Shown one piece after another: positions 9,338-17,369 of a stretch of DNA of 64,000 nt. The notes under the pieces were generated by a model. It saw nothing but the letters and a program-made list of their open reading frames with translations. It ran no database searches and had not been told where the DNA came from. The DNA is from Sphingomonas endolithica. Lineage in GTDB: Bacteria > Pseudomonadota > Alphaproteobacteria > Sphingomonadales > Sphingomonadaceae. The translations under genes were made by a program, and so were the position numbers. Each line of letters begins with the position of its first letter. Positions within the stretch are counted from its first letter, which is position 1. The stretch spans positions 1,815,001 through 1,879,000 of the forward strand of contig NZ_CP103057.1 of NCBI RefSeq assembly GCF_025231525.1, read 5' to 3'.

Positions 9338-9690
9338 GGTGCCGGCTGTAGGGATATATTGACGTTCAACGCAGCGTTGATCGCTACGTTATTGCCGGTG
9401 TTGACGTTTAAGATCGAAAGCCCCGACATGTTCTGAAAGGCGTTATCGCTGATCTTTGCGTCGCCGGTTTGGACGTTATTGCCAACCGTGTTCTGGGATA
9501 CACCTGCCACCTGATTTGCCGTGGCAGCCTGCTGCGTATCCTCGCGGCCTGTCACAGATTCAAGCTTTGTATCATCGAGCGCATTAGCACCAAATGCCGT
9601 CGCAGGACTTGTCGTCTGCGCCGTCGCGGCGGCCGGAGTCGCCAGAATGGCGAAAACAACCGTTGCTGTGCGAAGGTAACTACCGAACAT
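9334..9690 (-). CDS. Small secreted Fap-like subunit (minor amyloid or chaperone candidate)
   Basis: 118 residues from the ATG at 9690, chosen because AGAGG lies just upstream and a signal peptide follows (TATVVFAILATPAAATAQ). The mature part has LDDTKLESVTGRE, then an Asn/Gln/Thr-rich stretch and NAFQNMSGLSILNVNTGNN. That last module recurs at the C-terminus of the large repeat protein upstream (NAFQNFAGMQALNQNTGAA). Such a shared module between a small and a large secreted protein resembles the FapB/FapC relation. LDDTKLESVTGRE has the hydrophobic spacing of a double-glycine leader but with Gly-Arg. It overlaps the peptidase gene. Confidence 0.7.
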   Translation of the reverse strand: MFGSYLRTATVVFAILATPAAATAQTTSPATAFGANALDDTKLESVTGREDTQQAATANQVAGVSQNTVGNNVQTGDAKISDNAFQNMSGLSILNVNTGNNVAINAALNVNISLQPAP

Positions 9691-9758
9691 TGGGCAACCT
9701 CTCAGAAATCTGAAATAAACCGGCGGTGTCTCAGACACCGCCGGTCGGTATCATCGGC

Positions 9759-11354
9759 TTAGAGGCCGATATCGCCCGTAGAGGCAGCTACGCTGACGCT
9801 CGCGTTCTGCGAGGCAGCGGCACCGGTGTTCTGGTTCAAAGCCTGCATACCAGCGAAGTTCTGGAAGGCGTTGCCGCTGTTAGCCAGGCTGTTGTTCGGA
9901 GCCGAGCTAGCCGTATCGGGGTTACCGAAGGTCACAGTGACACCAGTCACGTTGCTTGCAAGGGTGGACGTAGCAACAACCGCACCGTTCCCGAAGACGT
10001 TGCCGGTACGTGCTGCACCGCTCGCCAGGGACGAGCTGTCGGTCACCGAATGATCGTCAGCAACGCGTACCGAAGCATCAGTGTTGTTGCTGTTCGCTGT
10101 GTTGGTCGACCGGTTGGAGTTGTCGTTGTTGCTGTTAGCCACTCGGGTGGAGTTATCCGACTGGTTGCGGTTGTCCGACTGGTTACGGTTGTCGGAATTA
10201 TCATTGTTGCTGTTGGCGACCCGCGTCGAGCTATCGGAACGGTCGCTGTTGTCGGAGCTGTCATTGTAGCTGCCGTTAGTCGAGCTGTTACGATTGTCTG
10301 AAGCGGTGCCGCCGTTGTTGGCCGCAACCTGAGCCCCCGTCGCGCTGCTGTTGTCAGCGTGGGTCGAGTTATCGTTACCGCTATCGGCAACGCTCACGTT
10401 GGTGGTCGAGTTATCACTGCTGTCGTTGACGCTAGCGCCATTGTTCGCAGCGACCCGGCCGGCGGACGCGTTGGTATTGGTCGAATTGTCGTTTTGGCTA
10501 TCGGCCAGGTTGGTCGAGCTGTTGCGGTTATCCGATGCCGTGCCGCCGTTGTTGGCCGCCACGTTGCCGGCGCCCGCACTGCTGTTGTCGTTGCCGCTAT
10601 CGGCCACGTTCACGTTGGTCGAATTGTTCGAATTGTCGGTTGCGGTGCTGCCGTTGTTGGCCGAGCGGCCCGAGGCTGTGCTGCTGTTCGACGCATCGTT
10701 GCCGCTGTTAGCAACATCCACCGTGGTTGACTGATCGTTACCGGCGTTGCGTACCGAGTTGTCATTGCCGCTATCTGCAACGTTGGTCGAGCGGTTCGAA
10801 TTGTCGGAATTGTCCCGCATCGAATTGTCATTGCCGCTGTCGGCGATGCCCACCGTAGTCGACTGGTCATTACCCGCGTTGCGTACCGAGTTATCGTTGC
10901 CGCTGTCGGCGACATTAGTCGATCTGTTCGAATCGTCGTTACCGCTGTCAGCGATGCCCACTGTGGTCGACTGATCGTTGCCGGCATTGCGGACCGAGCT
11001 GTCATTGCCGCTATCGGCAACGTTGGTGGAACGGTTCGAATTGTCCGAATTGTCACGCATCGAATTATCGTTCCCGCTGTCGGCTACACCGAGCGTGGTC
11101 GACTGATCGTTTCCAGCATTGCGGACAGAATTGTCGTTGCCGCTATCAGCGATACCGACTGTGGCCGACTGATCGTTACCAGCATTACGAACCGAGCTAT
11201 CGTTGCCGCTATCGGCGACATTGGTCGAGTTGTTGGTGTTGTCGGTCTGGACAGTGGTGTTTGTCCTCGTTGTATCGGGTGTGGTCTGAGCCACAGCCGG
11301 AGCGGCCACCAGCAGCGCGGCGATCGAACAGGTTTGATAAAGACGCGTTTTCAT
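9759..11354 (-). CDS. Large Asn/Ser/Asp-rich repeat protein, FapC-like amyloid candidate
   Basis: 531 residues from the ATG at 11354, preceded by GAGGAAG at 7 nt and followed by a Sec signal peptide (YQTCSIAALLVAAPAVAQ). The start 30 codons upstream has no such support. About 390 residues are imperfect repeats built from ADSGND, SVRNAGNDQSTTVG and NSDNSNRSTNV, then looser Asn/Ser repeats with AANNG. The non-repeat C-terminus carries NAFQNFAGMQALNQNTGAA, shared with the next gene. The mature protein has no Cys. Composition, signal and genetic context fit a secreted amyloid fibril subunit for biofilm or surface attachment. The repeats have some curlin flavour, but no Csg genes are present. Amyloid formation is inference. 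Confidence 0.75.
   Translation of the reverse strand: MKTRLYQTCSIAALLVAAPAVAQTTPDTTRTNTTVQTDNTNNSTNVADSGNDSSVRNAGNDQSATVGIADSGNDNSVRNAGNDQSTTLGVADSGNDNSMRDNSDNSNRSTNVADSGNDSSVRNAGNDQSTTVGIADSGNDDSNRSTNVADSGNDNSVRNAGNDQSTTVGIADSGNDNSMRDNSDNSNRSTNVADSGNDNSVRNAGNDQSTTVDVANSGNDASNSSTASGRSANNGSTATDNSNNSTNVNVADSGNDNSSAGAGNVAANNGGTASDNRNSSTNLADSQNDNSTNTNASAGRVAANNGASVNDSSDNSTTNVSVADSGNDNSTHADNSSATGAQVAANNGGTASDNRNSSTNGSYNDSSDNSDRSDSSTRVANSNNDNSDNRNQSDNRNQSDNSTRVANSNNDNSNRSTNTANSNNTDASVRVADDHSVTDSSSLASGAARTGNVFGNGAVVATSTLASNVTGVTVTFGNPDTASSAPNNSLANSGNAFQNFAGMQALNQNTGAAASQNASVSVAASTGDIGL
10050..11216 (-). repeat. Tandem coding repeats of the Fap-like fibril protein
   Basis: The DNA encodes degenerate units of roughly 20-60 codons. 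ADSGND occurs ten times, with one ANSGND variant; SVRNAGNDQS occurs five times; GGTASDNRNSSTN occurs twice. The downstream part (10050-10700) is more diverged than the upstream part (10700-11216). Such repeats invite unequal recombination, so copy number may vary between strains and short-read assembly may be wrong here. Confidence 0.85.
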
Positions 11355-11453
11355 AATCGGCTTCCTCATTATTGGATTCACTTCGCCCCCTGGTCTCCGC
11401 AACAAGACGGAGCGATGCAGCGTTGCGGCGCCGAATTGCGGCACGCCGTTATA

Positions 11454-11468
11454 TTAACGATTCGTTAA
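11454..11468. promoter_or_regulatory. Palindrome TTAACGA-T-TCGTTAA in the Fap-like operon leader
   Basis: Two 7-bp arms around one base, about 100 bp upstream of the repeat-protein start and inside the 171-bp gap after the LuxR-type gene. Its placement suits an operator or the edge of the promoter. The binding protein is unknown; the adjacent LuxR-type and Crp-type regulators are candidates. Confidence 0.4.
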
Positions 11469-11499
11469 GCTTTCTCTCGCCCCCATGTCGTCGCTTTTT

Positions 11500-11519
11500 T
11501 TACCCCCATTTGGGGGTAA
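11500..11519. promoter_or_regulatory. Palindrome TTACCCCCA-TT-TGGGGGTAA upstream of the Fap-like operon
   Basis: Perfect 9-bp arms around TT, 7 bp past the stop of the LuxR-type gene and about 146 bp before the fibril gene start. A T tract lies on the wrong side for a plus-strand terminator, and the minus strand would be followed by A residues, so an operator is likelier than an intrinsic terminator. Confidence 0.45.
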
Positions 11520-11525
11520 TCGACC

Positions 11526-12647
11526 TTACCGATGCGGAGCGGTACGGACAGCGCTGGCCAGCAGCAGTCGCACGAGCTGAACCTGACGATGGGTATCGGT
11601 TTTGAGGAAAACTTGCTTCAAGTAGGTGCGTGCCGTCTGCTCGCGGACGTGCATCTGCTCAGCGGCAGCGGCAAGGCTGCAGCCCGTGGCCAGCAGGCAA
11701 GCTAGTCGTGTTTCCACCGGCGAAAGACCGTAGAACGTGCAGACAGGCTCAACCAAGCCCTGCAAATCCTGGTCGGGATCGACGATGTAGATGATGATGG
11801 CGCAGTCAGCACTTGCCGCCTTGGGATCATCGTTCGCGACCACAGCGGCGATCAGCGCGCGTCCTTTTCGGCGGTGCAATGCAACGATGCGGCTTGCTGG
11901 CTCACTACCTTGCAGCTTTGGTGCAACCACATCATCGATTGCCGCATGGAGTCGCATGGTGTTAGCCATCGTGGTACCGGTGATCAGCGCCCCCTTGCGG
12001 CGAACCCCGTCCATGCTCGCGAACAATCCCTCGGCGACATTGTTTGCGAAAACCAATAGTCCATTCCGGTCGACGAGCAGGATTCCGACCTCGCTGTTGT
12101 TGACGGCGGCTTTCAGCGCGCGCAACGCCGCCGTGTCTTTTAGTCGCAAGGTCCACGTTCGGAAAAAAGGTTGAACGAACGGTAATAGTCGGGCTGCGGT
12201 TTCGCTTGCCCGCACCCGGGTCGACGGGCCGAATCTTTTGAACAAACTCGTAATCGTTACGGTGCCGCCTTCGGCTGGGATGCTGGTCATCAGAACGGCG
12301 GACGACGGATCATCGCTCAAGGTGCGCCACTGCGATCGCGAGCCGGTGTGACGGAGTTGGGTCGCTGAGATAGTAATGTCGGCCACGTCGCGCGTGACAA
12401 CCGCGTAAGGCACGCATGCGCCTTCGGCGAATAGGAAGAGAGGCGGGTTGCCGTCATTGTGCCACATGACGAGCGTGCCGTGACTTTCTAACTCGCGATT
12501 GAACTCTCGAGAAATGCTCGCCAGCGGTTCATAGCTGTCTTCGTCGAACTCGATTAATGCGGGAGGGGATTCGCCTAAGGACGGGTCGCGGCGTGCACCA
12601 TAGCTGATCCCATCGATAGTTGCATGAGGCGCGGCTGTCGAAATCAC
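11526..12647 (-). CDS. LuxR-type transcriptional regulator with PAS-like domain
   Basis: 373 residues. About 170-270 is a PAS-like region (NNSEVGILLVDRNGLLVFAN) and about 305-365 a GerE/LuxR helix-turn-helix (GLSPVETRLACLLATGCSLA, then REQTARTYLKQVFLKTDTH). The N-terminal 160 residues resemble no domain I can name. There is no receiver domain, so it is a one-component regulator. It lies directly upstream of the Fap-like operon on the same strand, 171 bp away, making it the first candidate for its control. The gap holds two palindromes. Confidence 0.85.
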   Translation of the reverse strand: MISTAAPHATIDGISYGARRDPSLGESPPALIEFDEDSYEPLASISREFNRELESHGTLVMWHNDGNPPLFLFAEGACVPYAVVTRDVADITISATQLRHTGSRSQWRTLSDDPSSAVLMTSIPAEGGTVTITSLFKRFGPSTRVRASETAARLLPFVQPFFRTWTLRLKDTAALRALKAAVNNSEVGILLVDRNGLLVFANNVAEGLFASMDGVRRKGALITGTTMANTMRLHAAIDDVVAPKLQGSEPASRIVALHRRKGRALIAAVVANDDPKAASADCAIIIYIVDPDQDLQGLVEPVCTFYGLSPVETRLACLLATGCSLAAAAEQMHVREQTARTYLKQVFLKTDTHRQVQLVRLLLASAVRTAPHR

Positions 12648-12861
12648 GATCTCTCCACCTATGATGCTGACGCCTACGGGCTGCTTGAACGCAGCCTCAC
12701 GTCTTTAGCCGTAGCCGTATCCTAAACTTTTCACCGCCGCACCAACCGGGGTTAAGTCACCGCTATACTGTAAAGAAAAATGGCGACAGACGGCAAAAAT
12801 CGCTCTAATTTGGGCAATATTTGATGAACACTGTGAGCTGATCTCCAGTTGTGATCTTGGT

Positions 12862-13620
12862 TTATTCGTCATTGCCGCTGGTCGGGAACCAGAGCGCATC
12901 CTGGGCAAGCTGCCGGGAAGGCAGGTTGGCGATCGCCTTCAACGCCTCGCGGTCAATGATCGTGAGCAGTCCATGCGACCATCCGAGCACTTCAGCAGCG
13001 CGCAATTGCTTCAGCGCATCTGTAAGCCTCGTGACGGTTATACCGACCATATCGGCCAGGTCGTGCCTGGTAAGCGGCAGGTGAAATCCATCACCCGTAT
13101 CGGGATAACTGCGTTCCACACGCTCACAAAGCTGGATAACTAAAGCGGCAAGCCGCGCCTCGATAGACTTAGAGGCATTTGACACCAGTCGATCGGTGAG
13201 GTTCATTCTCTCCTGCTGAGATACCAGGAACATCATGGCCGCTATCCGTGGCTGGGCCTCAAAGAGACGCCCTAACGAGTGAAGTGGAAGCGGCCGTAAG
13301 GTGACTGCCGTCAATGCAATGGTCGTTTCTGCCGCTGCTTTAAACGCCAGGCTCGGTAAGCCAATCACGTCGCCCGGCAGATGCACTTTTACCATGAACT
13401 GGCGCTTGTTGCAGGCCAACGTCGTGCTTGCCATCCAACCATCAAGCAGGATGAACAAACTGGGCAGCCGCTCACCTTCGCGCCAAACCGTCTCCTTGCG
13501 TTCAAGTCGCCGTTCGGCGCCCGCCAATCGGCTTAAGCCGCTTAGTTCGGTTTCATGCAGCGATCCAAACGCAGAGAGTCGTGCCGTCGCCCGATCTGCC
13601 CGACGCGTATTTTCAAGCAT
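12862..13620 (-). CDS. Crp/Fnr-family transcriptional regulator
   Basis: 252 residues: cyclic-nucleotide-binding-type beta-roll (about 20-140; WREGERLPSLFILLDGWMAS, VHLPGDVIGLPSL), dimer helix, and winged helix-turn-helix with LTRHDLADMVGITVTRLTDA. There are no N-terminal cysteines for an iron-sulphur cluster, so it is not an Fnr-type oxygen sensor; the Glu/Arg pattern of cAMP-binding Crp is not obvious. AAAGGA precedes the ATG. It is upstream of the LuxR-type gene on the same strand with a 214-bp gap and may belong to the control of the fibril locus. Confidence 0.88.
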   Translation of the reverse strand: MLENTRRADRATARLSAFGSLHETELSGLSRLAGAERRLERKETVWREGERLPSLFILLDGWMASTTLACNKRQFMVKVHLPGDVIGLPSLAFKAAAETTIALTAVTLRPLPLHSLGRLFEAQPRIAAMMFLVSQQERMNLTDRLVSNASKSIEARLAALVIQLCERVERSYPDTGDGFHLPLTRHDLADMVGITVTRLTDALKQLRAAEVLGWSHGLLTIIDREALKAIANLPSRQLAQDALWFPTSGNDE

Positions 13621-13778
13621 CTACATCCTTTCAATATACGCATCAGCGACTTCACTAACGCCTTCGGAAAGACTTTGTTCATGATAATATTTGGGTTGGC
13701 CGCTTAGGTGCAAGCTCGCGCGCTGGAACGAGCATAGCTAGCGGTCGTTCTAGTTTGAGTAATGACGGAAGGATTTTT

Positions 13779-14081
13779 ATGGCCTCGCTTCGCTGCTGCA
13801 TCATGTTGACCGGCCTAGTCTCTCTGGCCACAGGATCAGCCTCAACGGCGGCTGAGCCAAACCAGCGTCACCTGTTTAGCGTGGACCCTGTAACCGACCG
13901 AACGTTGGGCCAGTCCCATGCGATGGCTTTGCCCACATACCATGACTTGGAGCTATCAGGGGATTTTGTGTCGCCCAATGATTTCCGAGTGTTTGGTTCC
14001 ATTGGTCGGGTCCAAATGGATGTTTGGTGGGGAACGGACGGTTCTGAGCTAATTGCTCATGCAGTGCGCACTCAGCCGTGA
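13779..14081 (+). CDS. Small secreted protein, unknown function
   Basis: 100 residues from the ATG at 13779, supported by GGAAGGA 6 nt upstream. A signal peptide (CCIMLTGLVSLATGSASTAA) leads into a short mature protein with YHDLELSGDF and GRVQMDVWWGTDG; the Trp-Trp and alternating pattern suggest beta structure. I do not recognise the family. It is divergent from the Crp-type gene and ends 25 bp before a 181-bp repeat element. Confidence 0.6.
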   Translation: MASLRCCIMLTGLVSLATGSASTAAEPNQRHLFSVDPVTDRTLGQSHAMALPTYHDLELSGDFVSPNDFRVFGSIGRVQMDVWWGTDGSELIAHAVRTQP

Positions 14082-14105
14082 CCAGCGCCAAGCATCGAAA
14101 GGGTG

Positions 14106-14286
14106 GGCACTTTCAGAACTAACGTAACGCTGACTACCGATTTGGTTAGAGCAGCAAGTTGACCGTCTTCGCTATCACTTTGTTCAGCGAATAATTTGCC
14201 TGTGTGCTCACAGTGGCTCCGGATCGGCTCGGTATCGCGACAGGTGGGCGTCCCACGAACCTGATTCTGGTTAGCCTGACAGGACC
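14106..14286 (-). repeat. Short non-autonomous element, 182-bp family, copy c (decayed)
   Basis: 181 bp. Read on the minus strand it starts GGTCCTGTCAGGCTAACCAG and keeps the subterminal AACCAGA-A-TCAGGTT palindrome and internal words shared with the copies at 18631 and 21316 (GAGCC..., GCTCTAACCAAAT). The far end (GGCACTTTCAGAAC in complement) has lost much of its terminal repeat. No coding capacity. Confidence 0.7.
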
Positions 14287-14317
14287 CGCGCGACGGTCTT
14301 GGAGAAATAGCCGAAAG

Positions 14318-15155
14318 GGTGGTGTCAGTCTAATGCGAACCGCTCTCCACACGATGCATTTCGCTCTTTGAGCACGACCCGCCTAGCTCGCGATCATGCT
14401 CCACTCAGCCAGTGCGGCTGAGCGGCGTTCCTTGTAGGTTTGGCGGTCGACCAGGTGGCGTTCGAGATTGAAGTGGTTGTGGACATTGGCGTGCACGCTG
14501 GCAAACTTCTGGAGCGTCATCATTCGCCTGAACCTCAGCATCGCTCGCTCACGTCGTCGGAAAGGGAGGTGGCTGTTCTCAACCCGGTTGTTGGCCCAGC
14601 GTCCTACCTCCTGCTTCTCGGCATTACCGAGCTCCTTCATGGCTGCACGATAGGAACGCAGGCCATCTGTGGTAATCGCCTCAGGCTTGCCGTGGCGCTT
14701 CAGCGCCTTCTTCATGAAGGTGAGCGCAGCCTCCTTGTCACGGGTCCTGGTGATGTAGCTCTCGAGGATCTCGCCCTCGTGATCAACGGCGCGCCATAGA
14801 TAGACCATCTCGCCATTCAGCTTCACGTACATCTCGTCGAGGTGCCAGCGCCAGTGACGGAAGCCGCGCTTGCGCGAGATACGCTGGCGGCGGATGTCGC
14901 CTGCGAACAGCGGCCCGAACCTGTTCCACCACATCCGCACCGTCTCGTGACAGATGTCGATACCGCGCTCGAACAGCAGGTCCTCGACGTTCCTGAGCGA
15001 TAGTGGAAACCGCACGTACATCATCACCACCAGGCGGATCACCTCGGGCGATGAGTTGAAGTATCGAAACGGGCTGGCGGGCTTGCGGGAGCGAGGCATG
15101 CCAACCGCCCTATCCCGCCCCGCCTAACGATTGGTGCATTTGCTCTGACAGAGCC
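14318..15155 (-). mobile_element. IS6-family insertion sequence, copy B
   Basis: 838 bp with terminal repeats GGTGGTGTCAGTCTAATGCG (left) and GGCTCTGTCAGAGCAAATGC (right, complement). It encodes an apparently intact transposase. The flanking 8-mers GCCGAAAG and ATTGGCTG do not match each other, so the element has no target duplication here. The right flank ATTGGCTG is identical to that of the short element ending at 21497. Confidence 0.93.
14383..15099 (-). CDS. IS6-family transposase, copy B
   Basis: 238 residues, full length for the family. Features in order: N-terminal SPFRYFNSSPEVIRL, helix-turn-helix NVEDLLFERGIDICHETVRM, DDE residues in HLDEMYVKLNGE, ITTDGLRSY and RVENSH, then HNHFNLERHLVDRQTYKER near the C-terminus. 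IS6 enzymes move by replicative, cointegrate-forming transposition, which can delete or invert neighbouring DNA. Intact reading frame; it may mobilise the short elements with matching ends nearby. Confidence 0.93.
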   Translation of the reverse strand: MPRSRKPASPFRYFNSSPEVIRLVVMMYVRFPLSLRNVEDLLFERGIDICHETVRMWWNRFGPLFAGDIRRQRISRKRGFRHWRWHLDEMYVKLNGEMVYLWRAVDHEGEILESYITRTRDKEAALTFMKKALKRHGKPEAITTDGLRSYRAAMKELGNAEKQEVGRWANNRVENSHLPFRRRERAMLRFRRMMTLQKFASVHANVHNHFNLERHLVDRQTYKERRSAALAEWSMIAS

Positions 15156-15564
15156 ATTGGCTGTGCAACAGGCATATGCGGCGGATGGTACTGCAGCGGC
15201 GCTGAGGACGGCCGCAGGTAAGATTGTGCCGGTCGTCCAGATGCACATCAAGATGCTCATGGCGATGTGAAGCAGATCGCCGGGCCTCTGAGCCCGGCGT
15301 CCGTGTATTGATTCACAACAGCTGGACATCCCGCACTTGATCCCAAGCGTGCGTCATCAGGCCTAGTAGTTGGTGCCTCGGAAATCATGGTCGTTCAGGA
15401 TATGATAGGTCACTAGTGCAATCAGCACTGCCCTCGCAGTCCTACTAAGCCGTTACTGGGCACTGTCTCTCCCCGCCGGCGTCGACCTGCGTGAGTGCAC
15501 GCCGTAAGTAAACAAATGTAAATCCTATGCTTTTGTGGTAAACGACTCCTTGAGGGAGAATCGT
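15156..15564. other. Intergenic region, no gene seen
   Basis: About 410 bases between IS6 copy B and the barrel gene. Short frames lack coding features. The downstream part must carry the promoter of the barrel-phosphatase operon; GAGGGAGA precedes the ATG at 15565. Confidence 0.4.
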
Positions 15565-16503
15565 ATGGCAACCGTATTTGCGGCAATTTGCAGCGCGACG
15601 GTCGTGCTGTTCGCGATCAATCCCGCCTTTGGCCAAGAGCGCATGCCCGAGAGTGAAATCTCTCGGCAGAACGTCCGGTATGACATCGCCAGTCCGATCT
15701 CCCCGTCCAGTGCCACGTCTACCGTATCGGCGAGCAGCGTTCCACAAGCCATGGAGCGCATGAGCGATAGCGACGCAGCCGCCGACTTCTCGTTGGGCAC
15801 TATTTATGCCGAAGGTAAGTTCGGCACGGGGTCAACAACAACGATCTGGAGCTCGGCGTTAGGTGCCCGGCTGCGTCTTGGGGATTGGGCTTTGTCTGCG
15901 TCTCTTCCCTGGATGCGCATCCGCAGTCGGTCGAAGATCTTCACTGGCATCGATGCGACGCCGGTGCTGGTCGCACCCAACACCTCATTGGTGAAGAAGA
16001 CCACCGACGGGTTCGGCGATCTCACTCTTGGAGCGTCCTATACAGTTGCCGACAAAGCGCTTCCAGTGGAGGTGGAGCTGTCCGGGCGCGCCAAGATCAA
16101 CACGGCAGTCGAGAGCAGCGGTTTGTCGAGCGGGGCGAATGATTACGCGTTGGGCGCCGACGTCTCGGCCCCACTTGGCAGCGTGACGCCATTCGCATCG
16201 TTCAGCTACCGTTTCCTCGGGAATACGTCAGCATATCGGCTGCGAGACGGACCGGCCGCGTCAGCAGGTGCTTCGTATGCTCTGGGTTCCCAGAGCTTCG
16301 TGCTCGTCTCCTACCACTATTCCCGCGCGGCGACTCGGCTGGTCGATGACTCGCACGAGCTATTCGCCGGCGCCACGACACGGATCGGGAGATCGCCGCT
16401 GCGGCTGACCGGCTTCACGACCGCCGGCCTGTCCCGTGGCGCCGCGGCCGCTTCGGCGGGTGTCGCGGTTTCGTTCGGTCTCATGCGTCGTGATGACCGA
16501 TAG
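15565..16503 (+). CDS. Outer-membrane beta-barrel protein, transporter-like
   Basis: 312 residues from the ATG at 15565, preceded by GAGGGAGA. The signal peptide (TVFAAICSATVVLFAINPAFG) is followed by a ~50-residue Ser/Thr-rich segment and then alternating strands (LGARLRLGDWALSASLPWMR, FGDLTLGASYTV, VTPFASFSYRFLG, FVLVSYHYSR) typical of outer-membrane barrels. Substrate unknown. It is followed at 32 bp by a phosphatase gene and then a membrane protein on the same strand, probably one operon. Confidence 0.75.
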   Translation: MATVFAAICSATVVLFAINPAFGQERMPESEISRQNVRYDIASPISPSSATSTVSASSVPQAMERMSDSDAAADFSLGTIYAEGKFGTGSTTTIWSSALGARLRLGDWALSASLPWMRIRSRSKIFTGIDATPVLVAPNTSLVKKTTDGFGDLTLGASYTVADKALPVEVELSGRAKINTAVESSGLSSGANDYALGADVSAPLGSVTPFASFSYRFLGNTSAYRLRDGPAASAGASYALGSQSFVLVSYHYSRAATRLVDDSHELFAGATTRIGRSPLRLTGFTTAGLSRGAAAASAGVAVSFGLMRRDDR

Positions 16504-16535
16504 CTGTATGCGCCGGCTGCGCAGATTGGTCGGTA

Positions 16536-17369
16536 ATGGTTAGCCAAGGTTCAGCCAAGACGATCAAGCGCATCTATGCGGTCGGAGACATCCACGGGCG
16601 GTATGATCTGTTCGCGCGGCTGATGAACATCATCGAGCGCGATCAAGCCTCGCGGACGCCTGTCGCCACGCAGATAGTGTTGCTGGGCGACATCGTCGAT
16701 CGCGGCCCCGATTCCGCCAGAATGGTACAGGGCTGCATGAACCTGACCGCGTCCACTGATCGCTTCCTGGTGCTGAAGGGCAATCACGAAGATATGATGG
16801 TCGAGGCCCTGAGCGGCAATTTGATGGTGTATCGGCATTGGCTGAAGTTCGGCGGCAGGGAGACTTTGCTCAGCTGGGGTGTAGATCAGCAGGCGGCCGA
16901 TGGATCTGCAACCATGGACGACCTCTCAATTGCTGCAAAAGCCGTGGGCAAAGACGTTCTCAGATGGTTGGCGAAGTTGCCGCTGCATCATCGCCATACC
17001 GGCTATCTTTTTGTGCATGCCGGCATCCGTCCGGGGATCCCTCTCCGCAAACAGCATCAGGAAGATCTGCTGTGGATCAAGGATGAGTTCCTTGAATCAG
17101 ACATGTCGCACGGCCTGATTGTCGTACACGGCCATTCTATTTCGAAGGACGGGCCTGCATTCCGGTCCAATAGAATCGGGATTGACACCGGCGCCTATCG
17201 CACCAATCAACTGACGGCGCTGGGCATTGAAGATAACGAGACGTGGACGCTGGATACCACGACGCCGCCAGCCTTCCTCTCCGAGGACACCACGTTCGGA
17301 AGGCTTCACAGGCAAGACCTGCCCCGCGCCGGAGGGCAGGGCTATGGCACTCGGGCCGGAGACAAGTGA
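16536..17369 (+). CDS. PPP-family serine/threonine phosphatase (metallophosphoesterase)
   Basis: 277 residues with the full PPP signature: GDIHGRYD (~22), GDIVDRGPDS (~51), GNHEDMM (~82), later LFVHAGIRPGIPL and VVHGHSI. These supply the two-metal site and phosphate-binding residues. Bacterial members dephosphorylate Ser/Thr/Tyr-phosphoproteins or diadenosine polyphosphates. No export signal, so cytosolic. Its TGA overlaps the ATG of the next gene, coupling it to a single-pass membrane protein. The substrate is unknown; the pairing with a barrel and a membrane protein suggests an envelope-linked role (inference). Confidence 0.88.
   Translation: MVSQGSAKTIKRIYAVGDIHGRYDLFARLMNIIERDQASRTPVATQIVLLGDIVDRGPDSARMVQGCMNLTASTDRFLVLKGNHEDMMVEALSGNLMVYRHWLKFGGRETLLSWGVDQQAADGSATMDDLSIAAKAVGKDVLRWLAKLPLHHRHTGYLFVHAGIRPGIPLRKQHQEDLLWIKDEFLESDMSHGLIVVHGHSISKDGPAFRSNRIGIDTGAYRTNQLTALGIEDNETWTLDTTTPPAFLSEDTTFGRLHRQDLPRAGGQGYGTRAGDK

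Noticed and set aside
10050..11216. Possible CRISPR-like array because of regular repeats
   Set aside because: Repeats are in frame, imperfect and translated into a secreted protein; there are no unique spacers of constant length and no cas genes.
9726..11235. Several plus-strand frames over the fibril gene
   Set aside because: They are Leu/Val/Arg-rich shadows of the Asn/Ser repeat codons on the opposite strand.
10050..11354. Fibril gene as a curli (CsgA) homologue
   Set aside because: The repeats are Asn/Gly-rich in a curlin-like way, but no csgB, csgE, csgF or csgG is present, whereas a C39 peptidase and a coiled-coil barrel exporter fit the Fap type.
11500..11519. Palindrome read as an intrinsic terminator
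   Set aside because: The T tract precedes the stem on the plus strand and becomes an A tract after it on the minus strand, so neither direction fits.
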